Assembly: GCA_936432065.2 (NCBI GenBank)
Contig: OW386285.2
Location: 168,466,425-168,530,424, forward strand
Length of the DNA: 64,000 nucleotides
Reading direction: 5' to 3'
From: Rutpela maculata
Lineage: Eukaryota; Arthropoda; Insecta; Coleoptera; Cerambycidae
In this document: one piece after another, positions 54,166-64,000 of the stretch
Layout: the number at the start of each line of letters is the position of its first letter
Numbering within the stretch: position 1 is the stretch's first letter
Notes under the pieces: model-generated
What the model was told of the DNA's origin: nothing
The model's input: the letters and a program-made list of their open reading frames with translations, nothing else
The model's database searches: none
Made by a program: the position numbers and the translations under genes

Positions 54166-55389
54166 GTGGTGTAAAGGTAAGTAAAAATGAATTTAATAAC
54201 TTAATAAACATTATAATTTGCAGGCAACCCTTGTGAGAAAAAGTTGGAGTGATGGTAAACAATATTAGATATGTTAGTGTAAATAAAATTACGGATGGCT
54301 AACAAACAAATTCATTAGGATAAAACTTATTTATGCATTAATTATTTTATTTTTGTCAAGTAGATTACTAACTAGTATGAAGTTTTATATGTTCCTATTA
54401 CTAAAAACCTGTGGGGGGGATTACCAAATATAACCTGAAAAAGACGTCATTCGTCTGAGACATTAGGAAGTCATTTTCACGTTTCATTTACGTCATCTAA
54501 CTCGTAATTTCTCGTCACCCCTGACCATTTTTTCACGTCATTTTCACGTGCCTTTGCTACCTGGGATCCCTGCCAAAAATTCCACATAGAAACTTATAAA
54601 AAAAAAGTGATGCGGTTTTATCGTTCCTATAAGTTATATTAGTATTATACAGCCAGGATTTTATCTGTTTTATTAAGTTTTAAATCGGTTATGAAACAGT
54701 AATTCCGAATGAGCTATTTGGAATTATCATGTTGCCCTTTCATGAGTACTTATATGAAATATACATCAACAAATCTACAGTTTAGTGTCTGCAAATGCAC
54801 CCTTGCCTTTATATCTGTAAACATATGGAATTACAGATACAACTTTAAAGAGATTCTAAACTTTTCTATAAGTAATATCATAAGAGTTCCAGTCCGTCCT
54901 TTCTCCAGTATCTATCGTATGTAACACACCATTTATCAACATGTTTTTATTGTAAATTTCAACATTGTTTTTTATTGGTATTAATGTGGATATACATGTC
55001 AACAAATGTACAGTTTCAATTGTATATTTTACAGATGTATTTTTATTGTAAACTTCCATTTTGCTTTTTTATTAGTATTAATTTGGATATGCATGCCGAC
55101 AAATGTACAGTTTAAATTGCATATTTCAAATAGAAATACTAATATTGTGGTAAACACAAAATTCTGCAAAGTCCTTATTTCCTCGGGTGTTCTTGTTCTA
55201 GCCTAGAAGCAATGAATGAGTTAGCAGTGAAAGAGACTGCTTTGTTTTTAATTTAACAAACACACTTCAGTTCCTTAGGTCACATTAGATTAGATATGAA
55301 TTAGCTACACGTATACAGCTCCCTCTACTGGAGCCTGGAGTAAAGTTGCTGCTGAAATTTCTATCAGTTTCTACCAGAATGGAGCAGCA

Positions 55390-57290
55390 AACATTTACTT
55401 ATACCACATCAATGAGAATTTATGAGAACAGTATCTAAGGTAAAACGTGCGGCTTTCCGTGGTTAAATGGCAAGTGTTTCTATAAGAAACGAGCTGCATT
55501 AGGTTGACTTGCAATTGAAGATTACTAATTATAATGTTTGAATAGGGATTTATGAGATCAGTTTCTATGAGTATTAATGTTTTTTTTCAGTAATATATTA
55601 AATGTGTTTTCATTTGTTTGAATGGGTAAAAAGAAAGGTCAGTTTTCAACTGCAATTACAAATACAAGTTTAATCACTTTGAATGGGGTTATATGCGATT
55701 AATTTCTAAAAGTATTTATGCTGTTTTCTGAATATAATTGTGATGAGGTTTAATCAGTAACAAATTGTTCACTACTTGTTATGATATGGTCGGAAATTCC
55801 AAGTACACATTTAGTATTCCTTCAAAAGGATTGATGAGAGCAGTTTCTACGAGTATCTATTTGTTGTTCCTCTAGTAAATTATATAAGTCTACATTTACT
55901 TATACTATCTCAATGAGAATTTATGAGAACAGTATCTAATGTAAAACGTACGGCTTTCCGTGGTTAAATGGCAAGTGTTTCTATAAGAAACGAGCTGCAT
56001 TAGGTTAGAACAGTTTTGATTTGCAATGGAAGATTACAAATTATAATGTTTGAATAGGGATTTATGAGATCAGTTTCTATGAGTATTAATGTTTTTTTTT
56101 CAGTAATATATTAAATGTGTTTTCATATGTTTGAATGGGTAAAAAGAAAGGTCAGTTTTCAACTGAAATTACAAATACAAATTTGATCACTTCGAATGGG
56201 GTTATATGCGATCAATTTCTAACAGTATTTATACTGTTTTCCGAATATAATTGTGATGAGGTTTGATTAGTAACAAATTGTTCACTACATGTTACGATAT
56301 GGTCGGAAATTCCAGGTACATATTTAGTATTACTTCGAAAGGATTGATGATAGCAGCTTCTACGAGTATGTATTTGTTGTACCAATAGTAAATTATATAA
56401 GTCTTTATCAGTATGCATTCGGATCTAATTTAAATATGAAAATTATATCAGAATAAAGCAACTAAATATTTTAAATAGTATCTATATGTAAATCCAGATA
56501 TTTACTTATACTATCTCAATGAGAATTTATGAGAACAGTATCTAATGTAAAACGTGCGGCTTTCCGTGGTTAAATGGCAAGAGTTTCTATAAGAAACGAG
56601 CTGCATTAGGTTAGAACAGTTTTGATTTGCAATTGAAGATTACAAATTATAATGTTTGAATAGGGATTTATGAGATCAGTTTCTATGAGTATTAATGCTT
56701 TTTTTTCAGTAATAAGTATATTAAATGTGTTTTCATTTGTTTGAATGGGTAAAAAGAAAGGTCAGTTTTCAACTGCAATTACAAATACAAGTTTAATCAC
56801 TTCGAATGGGGTTATATACGATCAGTTTCTAACAGTATTTATGCTGTGGTTTGATCAGTAACAAATTGTTCACCACATGTTACGATATGGTCGGAAATTC
56901 CAGGTACATATTTAGTATTCCTTCGTAAGGATTTATGATAGCAGTTTCTATGAGTATGTATTTGTTGTTACAATAGAAAATTTGTCTTTATCAGTATGCA
57001 TTCGGATCTACTTTAAATACAAAAATTATATCAGAATGACACAACCAAATATTTTAAACAGTATCCACTTGTAAATCCAAACATTTAAAGATATATTTTA
57101 ATGAGAACCAATCAGAACAGTATCTAATGTAACGCGTGCGGCTTTCCGTGGCTAAATTTTAAAAGTATTTTTAATAAATAGCTTTAACGGATTTGAACAG
57201 TTTTAATTTGCAATTCCAGATGAATAGTTTTAATTGTTAAATAGGGATCTATGAGATCAGTGTCTTTGTGTAATGTCTATTTTCCAATAA
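55390..57290. repeat. Tandem ~600-bp units, left arm of second foldback
   Basis: Same order of blocks as 15590-20640 of copy 1 (for example TAAAACGTGCGGCTTTCCG and TGTTACGATATGGTCGG), uninterrupted here. The frame at 56212-56418 has a counterpart at 16424-16630 only because the repeat is conserved. Confidence 0.8.
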
Positions 57291-59596
57291 AAACACATTT
57301 TATTGAAAAAAAAACATTACACTGACCTCATAGATCCCCAACAATTAAAACTATTCATCTGGAAATGCAAAACTGTTCGAATCCGTTAAAGCTTATTTAT
57401 TGCAAATAATTTTAAAATTTAGCCACGGAAAACCGCACACGTTACATTAAATACTGTTGTGATGGATTCTCATTATAATATTATCTTGGATTTACAGGTG
57501 GACACTGTTTAAAATATTTGGGGTTTCATTCTGATATGATTTTTGTATTTAAATTAGATCCGAATGCATACTGATAAAGACTTATATAATTTACTGTAGG
57601 AACAATAAATAAATACTCGTAGAAACTGCTCTCATTAATCCTCTTGAAGGAATACTAAATATGTACCTGGAATTTCCGACCATATCGTAACATGTAGTGA
57701 ACAATTTGTTACGGATCAAACCTCATCACAATTATATTCGGAAAACAGCATAAATACTGTTAGAAATTGATCGCATATAACCCCATTAATTAAACTTATA
57801 TTTGTAACTGCAGTTCAAAACTGGCCTTTCTTTTTACCCATTCAAACAAATGAAAACACATTTAATATATTACTGAAAGAAAACATTAATAATCATAGAA
57901 ACTGATCTCATAAATCCCTATTTAAACATTATAATTTGTAATCTTCAATTGCAAATCAAAACAGTTCTAACCTAATGCAGCTCGTTTCTTATAGAAACAC
58001 TTGCCATTTAACCACGAAAAGCCGCACCCCAGTGAACACACATATGGCTGTTACGTACCAAAGAGAGATTGTCAAGGTAACACACACCATATTACCAAAT
58101 ATATCTCCATTATATAAACCATCTTCAAATGCTATATACATTTAAGTTATTAACAAACATGCCTGCTTGTTAAATACAAACATTATAATATGTGATTTTT
58201 ACATAACTGCTGCATTACAATAACAAGTATTTTGTATATTTACATGCCATATAATATTTATGTATGTCTGTTATCACCATGTAGATTTTAAGTTATATTG
58301 CCTGTTTGTTAAATAATAACATTAAAATATGTGATTTTTACGTAACTGCTACATTACAATAACAAGTATTATGTGTATTTATCAGCTATATAACATTTAT
58401 GTATTTCTGTAATCAGTATGTACGTTTAAAGTTATATTGCTTGTGTGTTAAATAATAACATTAAAATATGTGATATTTAGATAATTGCTACATATTACAC
58501 ATCAACCCATCTTATATGTTTACACCAGATATAACATTTATATATTTTGTGATCATCATGGACATTTTAAGTTTTTCTACAATTACATTACACATATATA
58601 TTTAATCATGTAATTTGGTAAACTACAAACGTGAAACAAGCTAGCTTACATATGGAATGTAAAAAAAGTTTGGTTAGGTATATATATTATGTATATTGTT
58701 TTGGTGTAGTAGTGAGTGTGCTGCTATAGTAGGTTGTAACATCAGTGACCAGTGTAGTTTAATCAACATAATAATAGCATGCCCAATGAAAATAAGAAGC
58801 TCTTTTACCAATTAACGCTTGTGATATTTAACAAAAGTGTCTTCAATTGTCATTAAGTGGTAATGAAAATGTAATTGTGCCTATATAATACTTGATGACT
58901 TATTCGTTTAAATACTCTATAAATTTATTAAAATAGTGATTAGTGTTACCGGCCGTTTTATTTTTATTTATGTATCTAATAACAAAAAATAAAACTCGCC
59001 GATCAAAAACTAGTTTGATAATCCCGTATCTTCATACAGTTGGATAACGTTTTAATATTGTGATGTTTTAAATTTCCCGGTAAATCTGGTTATAAAATTA
59101 TTATAGGACATCTCTTTCGCACTCTGTATTACATAGTTCGTGCTAGAAAATGATACCAAATTAACTCAAATATCCCTAACTATACCTAACAAAATAACCT
59201 AATCCTAATATTCTAACCTAACACAAGTGACCCTGAAGGAGGTGCAATGTGACTTCTAGCGTGCGTTTTAACATGTTAAATATCGTCTTTGTTTTTGTGG
59301 GGACTCAAGTTCAGAGATCAAAACTATTGTAGGTAAGTACGTAGAAGTGTAAATCATTCTGCACTTCGGTGCAGTGTTAAGTCGCTTATTAGGTACCTAC
59401 TTATTTGTTGGAGTTTTATTGACATGTTGCCCAATCTTGAGATTGAAATTTAATGAAATTTAACTAAGCTCAAGCCACAGAAAAATTATAGGTGCTTTAT
59501 TGTAGCTTAAGTCTTTTATAACCAGCATTAAACTTAATATAAATATTGAAAAACTGGTCATATTTTATCACTCTTGCTATAACCTGCTGCTGCTAT

Positions 59597-59788
59597 TAGG
59601 CAATCCAAACCACGTGACTTCCAACATGGCGCTGAGGGCAAACATCCGGCAATCCTTTATTTTCATTCGTTAAATGAGTTTTTTTTCGATTGCCTTGGCT
59701 ACGTTTCCGCGAGTTAATTAAAATAAACCCCATGTTTGCCCTCAGCGCCATATTGAAAAATAATTTTGACAGGTCGTTGGATTGCCTA
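59597..59788. mobile_element. 192-bp miniature TIR element
   Basis: Ends TAGGCAATCCAA and, inverted, TAGGCAATCCAACG. AT at 59595-59596 and 59789-59790. Subterminal GGGCAAACATC / CATGTTTGCCCTC also inverted. Copy 1 (near 40420) lacks it. Confidence 0.7.
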
Positions 59789-59966
59789 ATAGGGATTTAA
59801 CCTATTTATGTCATCATATATGTCTGTGTCTAATTTTGTGTAATTGCTAATTAAAAATAATATCTTGTAAAGGTAAAGACAAAGAATTTCTAAAAAAGTT
59901 AGAAATTGCTTTTAAGTAAATAATACAGAAAAAAATTATAAAATTTTGTCATAAACTATTGTTCTA

Positions 59967-60113
59967 GCTGCTGTTAACGAAACGTTCCCACATTGTGAAA
60001 AAGAATTTGAGAACATCGCTAGTGAGTGGTTCAGACTGTCAAAGCAAAGGCTACAGAGAGAAAACAAGAAGCTGGAGCAGTTATTGTACCATAATTTATT
60101 GAGATATGTATGA
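59967..60113 (+). pseudogene. Exon-like fragment, copy 2 of the charged helical stretch
   Basis: After TTGTTCTAG the frame reads AAVNETFPHCEKEFENIAS and EWFRLSKQRLQRENKKLEQL, then LYHNLLRYV and TGA at 60111-60113. Here the frame is open to the stop, while copy 1 has a nonsense codon three residues earlier. A splice acceptor just upstream suggests a terminal exon of a gene once carried by this element. Confidence 0.4.
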
Positions 60114-61166
60114 AAAAAGGAAACCAGGCGCCAAAAACTAGTTTTAAGATAATTAAGTTTTAAGTATTAGTCTGCTTGCAGATTCATGCTGACAGGTTTG
60201 TCTTTTTTATATATAGGAAATTTGTTTTCGTCATTATCTGAGTATTATTGTCACGTTTGTTGAATTTTTCTTGTTTCTAATAAATTTTTAGCTCCTTTTT
60301 GAATAAATGAAGAATTCTTGTTTTTTCATTAACTATTTTCGTTCAGAATTTTAGTTGATATTTGGTACAATTAAACTTGGATAACCATACATTAAACCAA
60401 ACTTTATTCGGATGTTAAATATATAGTTCAAAAAAGCATTTATTCAGTCACTAGAGTAAATAAGTAATAAAACTAAAAATTACCTGTGTTTAATATATAG
60501 ATAATATAATAATCGACTGTCAAAAATAGTATATTTTGTAGGTGTATAGACACTTAGAAAATGCAAAGTGTCGTACTTCTCATTAATATGCCTGCGATTT
60601 TCGTTTCTACTGTTCGTTTATGTCTACATCAAAATCAATAGTGTTACTGTAGCGTTCAACGACACCCTCAAAATCCACAGTTTTTAAATGTTGTAAAAGC
60701 CCGAGCATCATTTGGAACAAACTTCATTAAGCTTTTAATTTTCCTGAAACTTCTTTCAATGTAAGATAAAGCTGTTCTGTTTTACCAAAAACTTATACAC
60801 TTTTCTTGTCTCTATAGTAATCATGCTAATGTTTATTTCTTCGTAATTTACAGCGGAATGAAAATCATTCATGGATACTGTCAGGCTTTTCTTTATTTTT
60901 TTTACCTTATTACATAGCTTGCAATCAGCTAACTTTTTCTGTTATGTTATTTTTCTTCAGCTATTTTATCTTCTATGTTTTCTGTTAACCAAAAGTTTGC
61001 TTGTAATAAACCAAACTATATAGTTTAGAGAATGTGCAATTCTTGTATGACTGATTAATATATTATTATGATATATGTATTTTATGAATATAAAAATTAT
61101 TTATTTTAGATTGGCCTTTTTTTACATCTAGTTTTTCCTTACTTGAGCCATATTGTAACAGTAGTA

Positions 61167-61722
61167 CAATGTCCCCGGATGGGATTAGCTATACAACAAA
61201 TGACCTAAATTTTAATTTTTGGACAAAAAGTCACTATAAAAATTTCCGCATTTTTAAAAAAATACGATTTATGTTAAAAAAATTATTTTTTTTATGAAGG
61301 AGCAGGGCGCTTAAAAATTCCAAGAATATGAATTTTGCCTAAGAGTAAACTACCTTTGTTTTTCATTTTTAATAAAAAAGCCATTTGAAATACTTTTCTT
61401 TCATAATCCTAAATTTTTTAGTATCCGTTACGGAAAAATACGAAAACTGAGGTGAGGCATTGGGGAAAAAGACGTACCCTATTAAACAAGATTTAATAAA
61501 CAATTTTTTCAAATTGCATTTTCCTTAAAAATGAGAAAAATAAAGGTAGTTTGCTCTTGGGTAAAATTCATATTTTTGAAATTTTTGAGCGCCCTGCATA
61601 AAAAAGTACATTTTCTTAACACATCGTATTTCTTTAAGAAGAAAAATTTTTTATAGTGACTGTCGAAAAACTAAAATTTAGGTCCACTTGTGGTATAGGT
61701 AACCCCATTTGGGGACACCCTG
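61167..61722. mobile_element. Mariner-type miniature element inside copy 2
   Basis: Inverse of 38454-39010, ends CAATGTCCCCGGATGGGA and ATTTGGGGACACCCTG. TA is kept on the left; the right flank has mutated to CA. Confidence 0.8.
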
Positions 61723-63489
61723 CATATTATTTGCTACCCCCTTGTGCATATACCACGGAAATTGCATGTTATATAGCACACATGTAACATCAGAACATAT
61801 TTTAAGGTAAATATTTTGAAATACAATATATGTCTTTTACATGTATGTTATATATTTGCCACATACGAGTATGTTACAAGTTATGTTGCCGTTACATGGC
61901 TATAACTTTTTTTGTGGCTGAAATTTTAAGGTCCATGCACCTTACATTTACCATACATCCAATATCCTTGGATATAACATGTTGAATAGATTACGTAAGA
62001 GAAACATACCAGGTATGTATCCGTGTTCACTGGGACGTTTTACATTAGATACTGTTCTCATAAATTCTCATTGAGATAGTATAAGTAAATGTCTGAATTT
62101 ACAAATAGATACTGTTTAAAATATTTGGTTGCTTTTTTCTGATATAAATTTTCATATTTAAATTAGATCCGAATCTTTACTGATAAAGACTTATATAATT
62201 TACTAGAGGAACAACAAATAGATACTCGTAGAAACTGCTCTCATCAATCCTCTTGAAGGAATACCAAATGTGTACTTGGAATTTCCGACCATATCATAAC
62301 ATGTAGTGAACAATTTGTTACTGATTAAACATCTTCACAATTATATCCGGAAAACAGCATAAATACTTTTAGAAATTGATCGCATATAACCCCATTCGAA
62401 GTGATTAAACTTGTATTTGTAATTGCAGTTGAAAACTGACCTTTCTTTTTACCCATTCAAACAAATGAAAACACATTTAATATATTACTGAAAAAAAAAC
62501 ATTAATACTCATAGAAACTGATCTCATAAATCCCTATTCAAACATTATAATTTTGAATCTTCAGTTGCAAATCAAAACTGTTCTAACCTAATGCAGCTCG
62601 TTTCTTATAGAAACTCTTGCCATTTAACCACGGAAAGCCGCACGTTTTACATTAGATACTGTTCTCATAAATTCTCATTGAGATAGTATAAGTAAATGTT
62701 TGGATTTACAAATAGATACTGTTTAAAATATTTGGTTGCTTTATTCTGATATAATTTTCATATTTAAATTAAATCCAAATCTGTACTGATAAAGACTTAT
62801 ATAATTTACTATAGGAATAACAAATAGATACTCGTAGAAACTGCTCTCATCAATCCTCTTGAAGGAATACTAAATGTGTACTTGGAATTTCCGACCATAT
62901 CATAACAAGTAGTTAACAATTTATTACTGATTAAACCTCATCATAACTATATTCGGAAAACAGCATAAATACTTTTAGAAATTGATCGCATATAATCCCA
63001 TTCGAAACGATTAAACTTGTATTTGTAATTGCAGTTGAAAACTGACCTTTCTTTTTACCCATTCAAACAAATGAAAACACATTTAATATATTACTGAAAA
63101 AAAACATTAATACTCATAGAAACTGATCTCATAAATCCCTATTCAAACATTATAATTTGTAATCTTCAATTGCAAATCCAAACTGTTCTAACCTAATGCA
63201 GCTCGTTTCTTAAAGAAACACTTGTCTTTTAATCACGGAAAGCCGCACGAATTACATTAGATACTGTGCTCATAAATTCTCATTGATATGGTATAAGTAA
63301 ATGTTTGGATTAACAAATGGATATGGCTTGACTCATTTTGCTGGTCAATGCGGATATAAACTGATAACAATTTCAACAGCAACTTTACCTAACTCTTATA
63401 GAAACTTATTGACCATATAGGTTCTCATAGATACTTATTAATTTTTGATAATTTTCAATACGGATTGATGAGATTTTTTTGACAGGGAT

Positions 63490-63782
63490 GTTAATGTAAA
63501 TAAAATTACGGATGGCTAACAAACAAATTCATTAGGACAAAACTTATTTATGCATTAATTATTTTATTTTTATCAAGTAGATTACTAACTAGTATGTAGT
63601 TTTATATGTTCCTATTACTAAAAACCTGTGGGGGGGATTACCAAATATAACCTGAAAAAGACGTCATTCGTCTGAGACATTAGGAAGTCATTTTCACGTT
63701 TCATTTACGTCATCTAACTCGTCATTTCTCGTCACCCCTGACCATTTTTTCACGTCATTTTCACGTGCCTTTGCCACCTGGG
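63490..63782. mobile_element. Right end piece of element A
   Basis: About 293 bp matching 54270-54565 of element B with few changes. It begins GTTAATGTAAATAAAATTAC, which follows on from 48054, and ends GCCACCTGGG. Carries GACGTCATTCGTC and CACGTCATTTTCACG motifs. Confidence 0.88.
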
Positions 63783-63784
63783 TA

Positions 63785-64000
63785 CATGATGTAATTATTT
63801 TGTTTAAAAATATCTTGCACCCAAAATCATCAGTCTCTTTTCTTTTTTAATCAAATCAATAATTATGATTAAATACGTTTTAGCCACTTGTTTAGCTAAA
63901 TTCTTTTTATGATTAGAAACAAAATTTGCCAATAAACTGATGAGATATCTTATACGACATCGGAAAAATATTCAACATCAAAATATCCGACGTCGGATAA
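63785..64000. other. Right flank, nothing recognised
   Basis: AT-rich. The last 50 bases contain CGACATCGG and ATCCGACGTCGGATAA, which weakly echo GATATCCGACATC at about 30415, so another element may begin here. The window ends before this can be tested. Confidence 0.3.

Larger units (their letters stand above)
48055..54565. mobile_element. Element B: CCCAGGTAGC family, inserted in element A, AT duplication
   Basis: Starts CCCAGGTAGCAAGGGATAT and ends CCTTTGCTACCTGGG; AT at 48053-48054 and 54566-54567. Its own sequence (48055-48582, 53174-53417, 53717-54565) matches A closely throughout. The flanks of B are element A sequence, so B inserted into a relative. It carries a Jockey-like element in tRNA-like module 1 and a hAT-type miniature element. 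Confidence 0.85.
58028..62034. mobile_element. CCCAGTGAACAC element, copy 2 (inverse of copy 1), AC duplication
   Basis: Starts CCCAGTGAACACACATATGG and ends CGTGTTCACTGGG; AC at 58026-58027 and 62035-62036, interrupting the phrase GCCGCAC-GTTTTAC of the foldback. Aligns with the reverse complement of 38142-41972 along its whole length. It has one extra insert (59597-59788). Carries the mariner-type element 61167-61722 and the exon-like stretch 59967-60113. Confidence 0.88.
54568..63487. mobile_element. 8.9-kb foldback element, second copy, CCCTGCC/GACAGGG ends, AT duplication
   Basis: Same ends and interior as 14288-22882. AT at 54566-54567 and 63488-63489; the left AT is also the right duplication of element B, so it inserted exactly at that border. 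Left-arm units near 55390, 55895, 56510 and 57090; centre near 57295; inverted units from 57400 to 63330. It lacks the three insertions found in copy 1 and has instead the 58028-62034 element. Non-coding. Confidence 0.85.
31803..63782. mobile_element. Element A: CCCAGGTAGC TIR element, TA duplication, host of stack 2
   Basis: It starts CCCAGGTAGCAAGGG (31803) and ends TTTGCCACCTGGG (63782), with TA at 31801-31802 and 63783-63784. Its own sequence is in three pieces: 31803-32470, 46972-48054 and 63490-63782, about 1.6 kb. These match element B piece by piece, which proves the order. Subterminal zones carry GACGTCA motifs, and it holds two tRNA-like modules (32288-32459 and 47537-47946). It encodes no protein. 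BEL/Pao, B, and the foldback 54568-63487 are inserted in it. Confidence 0.82.

Noticed and set aside
46965..54272. Tandem segmental duplication of about 1 kb
   Set aside because: The duplicated blocks belong to two copies of the same TIR element (A and B), each with proper ends and 2-bp duplications.
54280..63782. The 290-bp direct repeats flanking 54568-63487, at first read as LTRs of a new LTR element
   Set aside because: The two copies are the right ends of elements B and A; the foldback between them has its own TIRs and AT duplication, so no LTR element is needed.

Overview
This window looks like arthropod, most likely insect, genomic DNA. It is AT-rich and almost wholly built of transposable elements. 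I see R1-clade, CR1/L2/Daphne-like and Jockey-like non-LTR retrotransposons, a BEL/Pao and a Gypsy LTR retrotransposon, hAT-type and Tc1/mariner-type miniature elements, and several large non-coding terminal-inverted-repeat (TIR) or foldback elements. A more exact host call is not supported. I found no host gene I can name, no rRNA, no CRISPR array and no uninterrupted tRNA gene. The coding features are retroelement genes or their remnants.

Region 1 (1-30136) is best read as one nested stack. The outermost layer is a TIR element whose arms hold a 30-bp tandem repeat (1-258, 3161-3236, 30058-30136). One R1-like element on the minus strand sits in it, flanked by a 14-bp target duplication, and is split into four collinear pieces (30057-29524, 26477-26250, 13966-12991, 5288-3237). 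Between the pieces lie: a truncated Gypsy gag plus LTR joined to half of a CCCTGTC foldback (26478-29523); a 12.3-kb element with CCCAAGCAGCA ends (13967-26249) that holds an 8.6-kb foldback; and a CR1-like element (12990-5289), itself broken by a 3.25-kb insertion carrying a hAT miniature element. At several junctions removing the insert plus one copy of its target duplication restores the interrupted reading frame.

Region 2 (30137-31802) is short flanking sequence around an 884-bp element (C) with CCCAGG ends, arrays of the TGACGTCA motif and a tRNA-like module.

Region 3 (31803-63782) is a second stack. A 1.6-kb element A (same family as C, TA target duplication) is interrupted by a BEL/Pao element (32471-46964), by a second family member B (48055-54565), and by an 8.9-kb foldback (54568-63487). 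BEL/Pao pol is split in frame by four to five further layers (36504-44859). B carries a Jockey-like element with an intact 893-aa ORF2. The tail (63783-64000) has no recognised content.

The strongest candidate for something undescribed is the set of CCC-ended, non-coding elements with unfixed 2-bp target duplications and family-specific subterminal arrays. One family (A, B, C) carries tRNA-like modules that non-LTR retrotransposons have entered three times.
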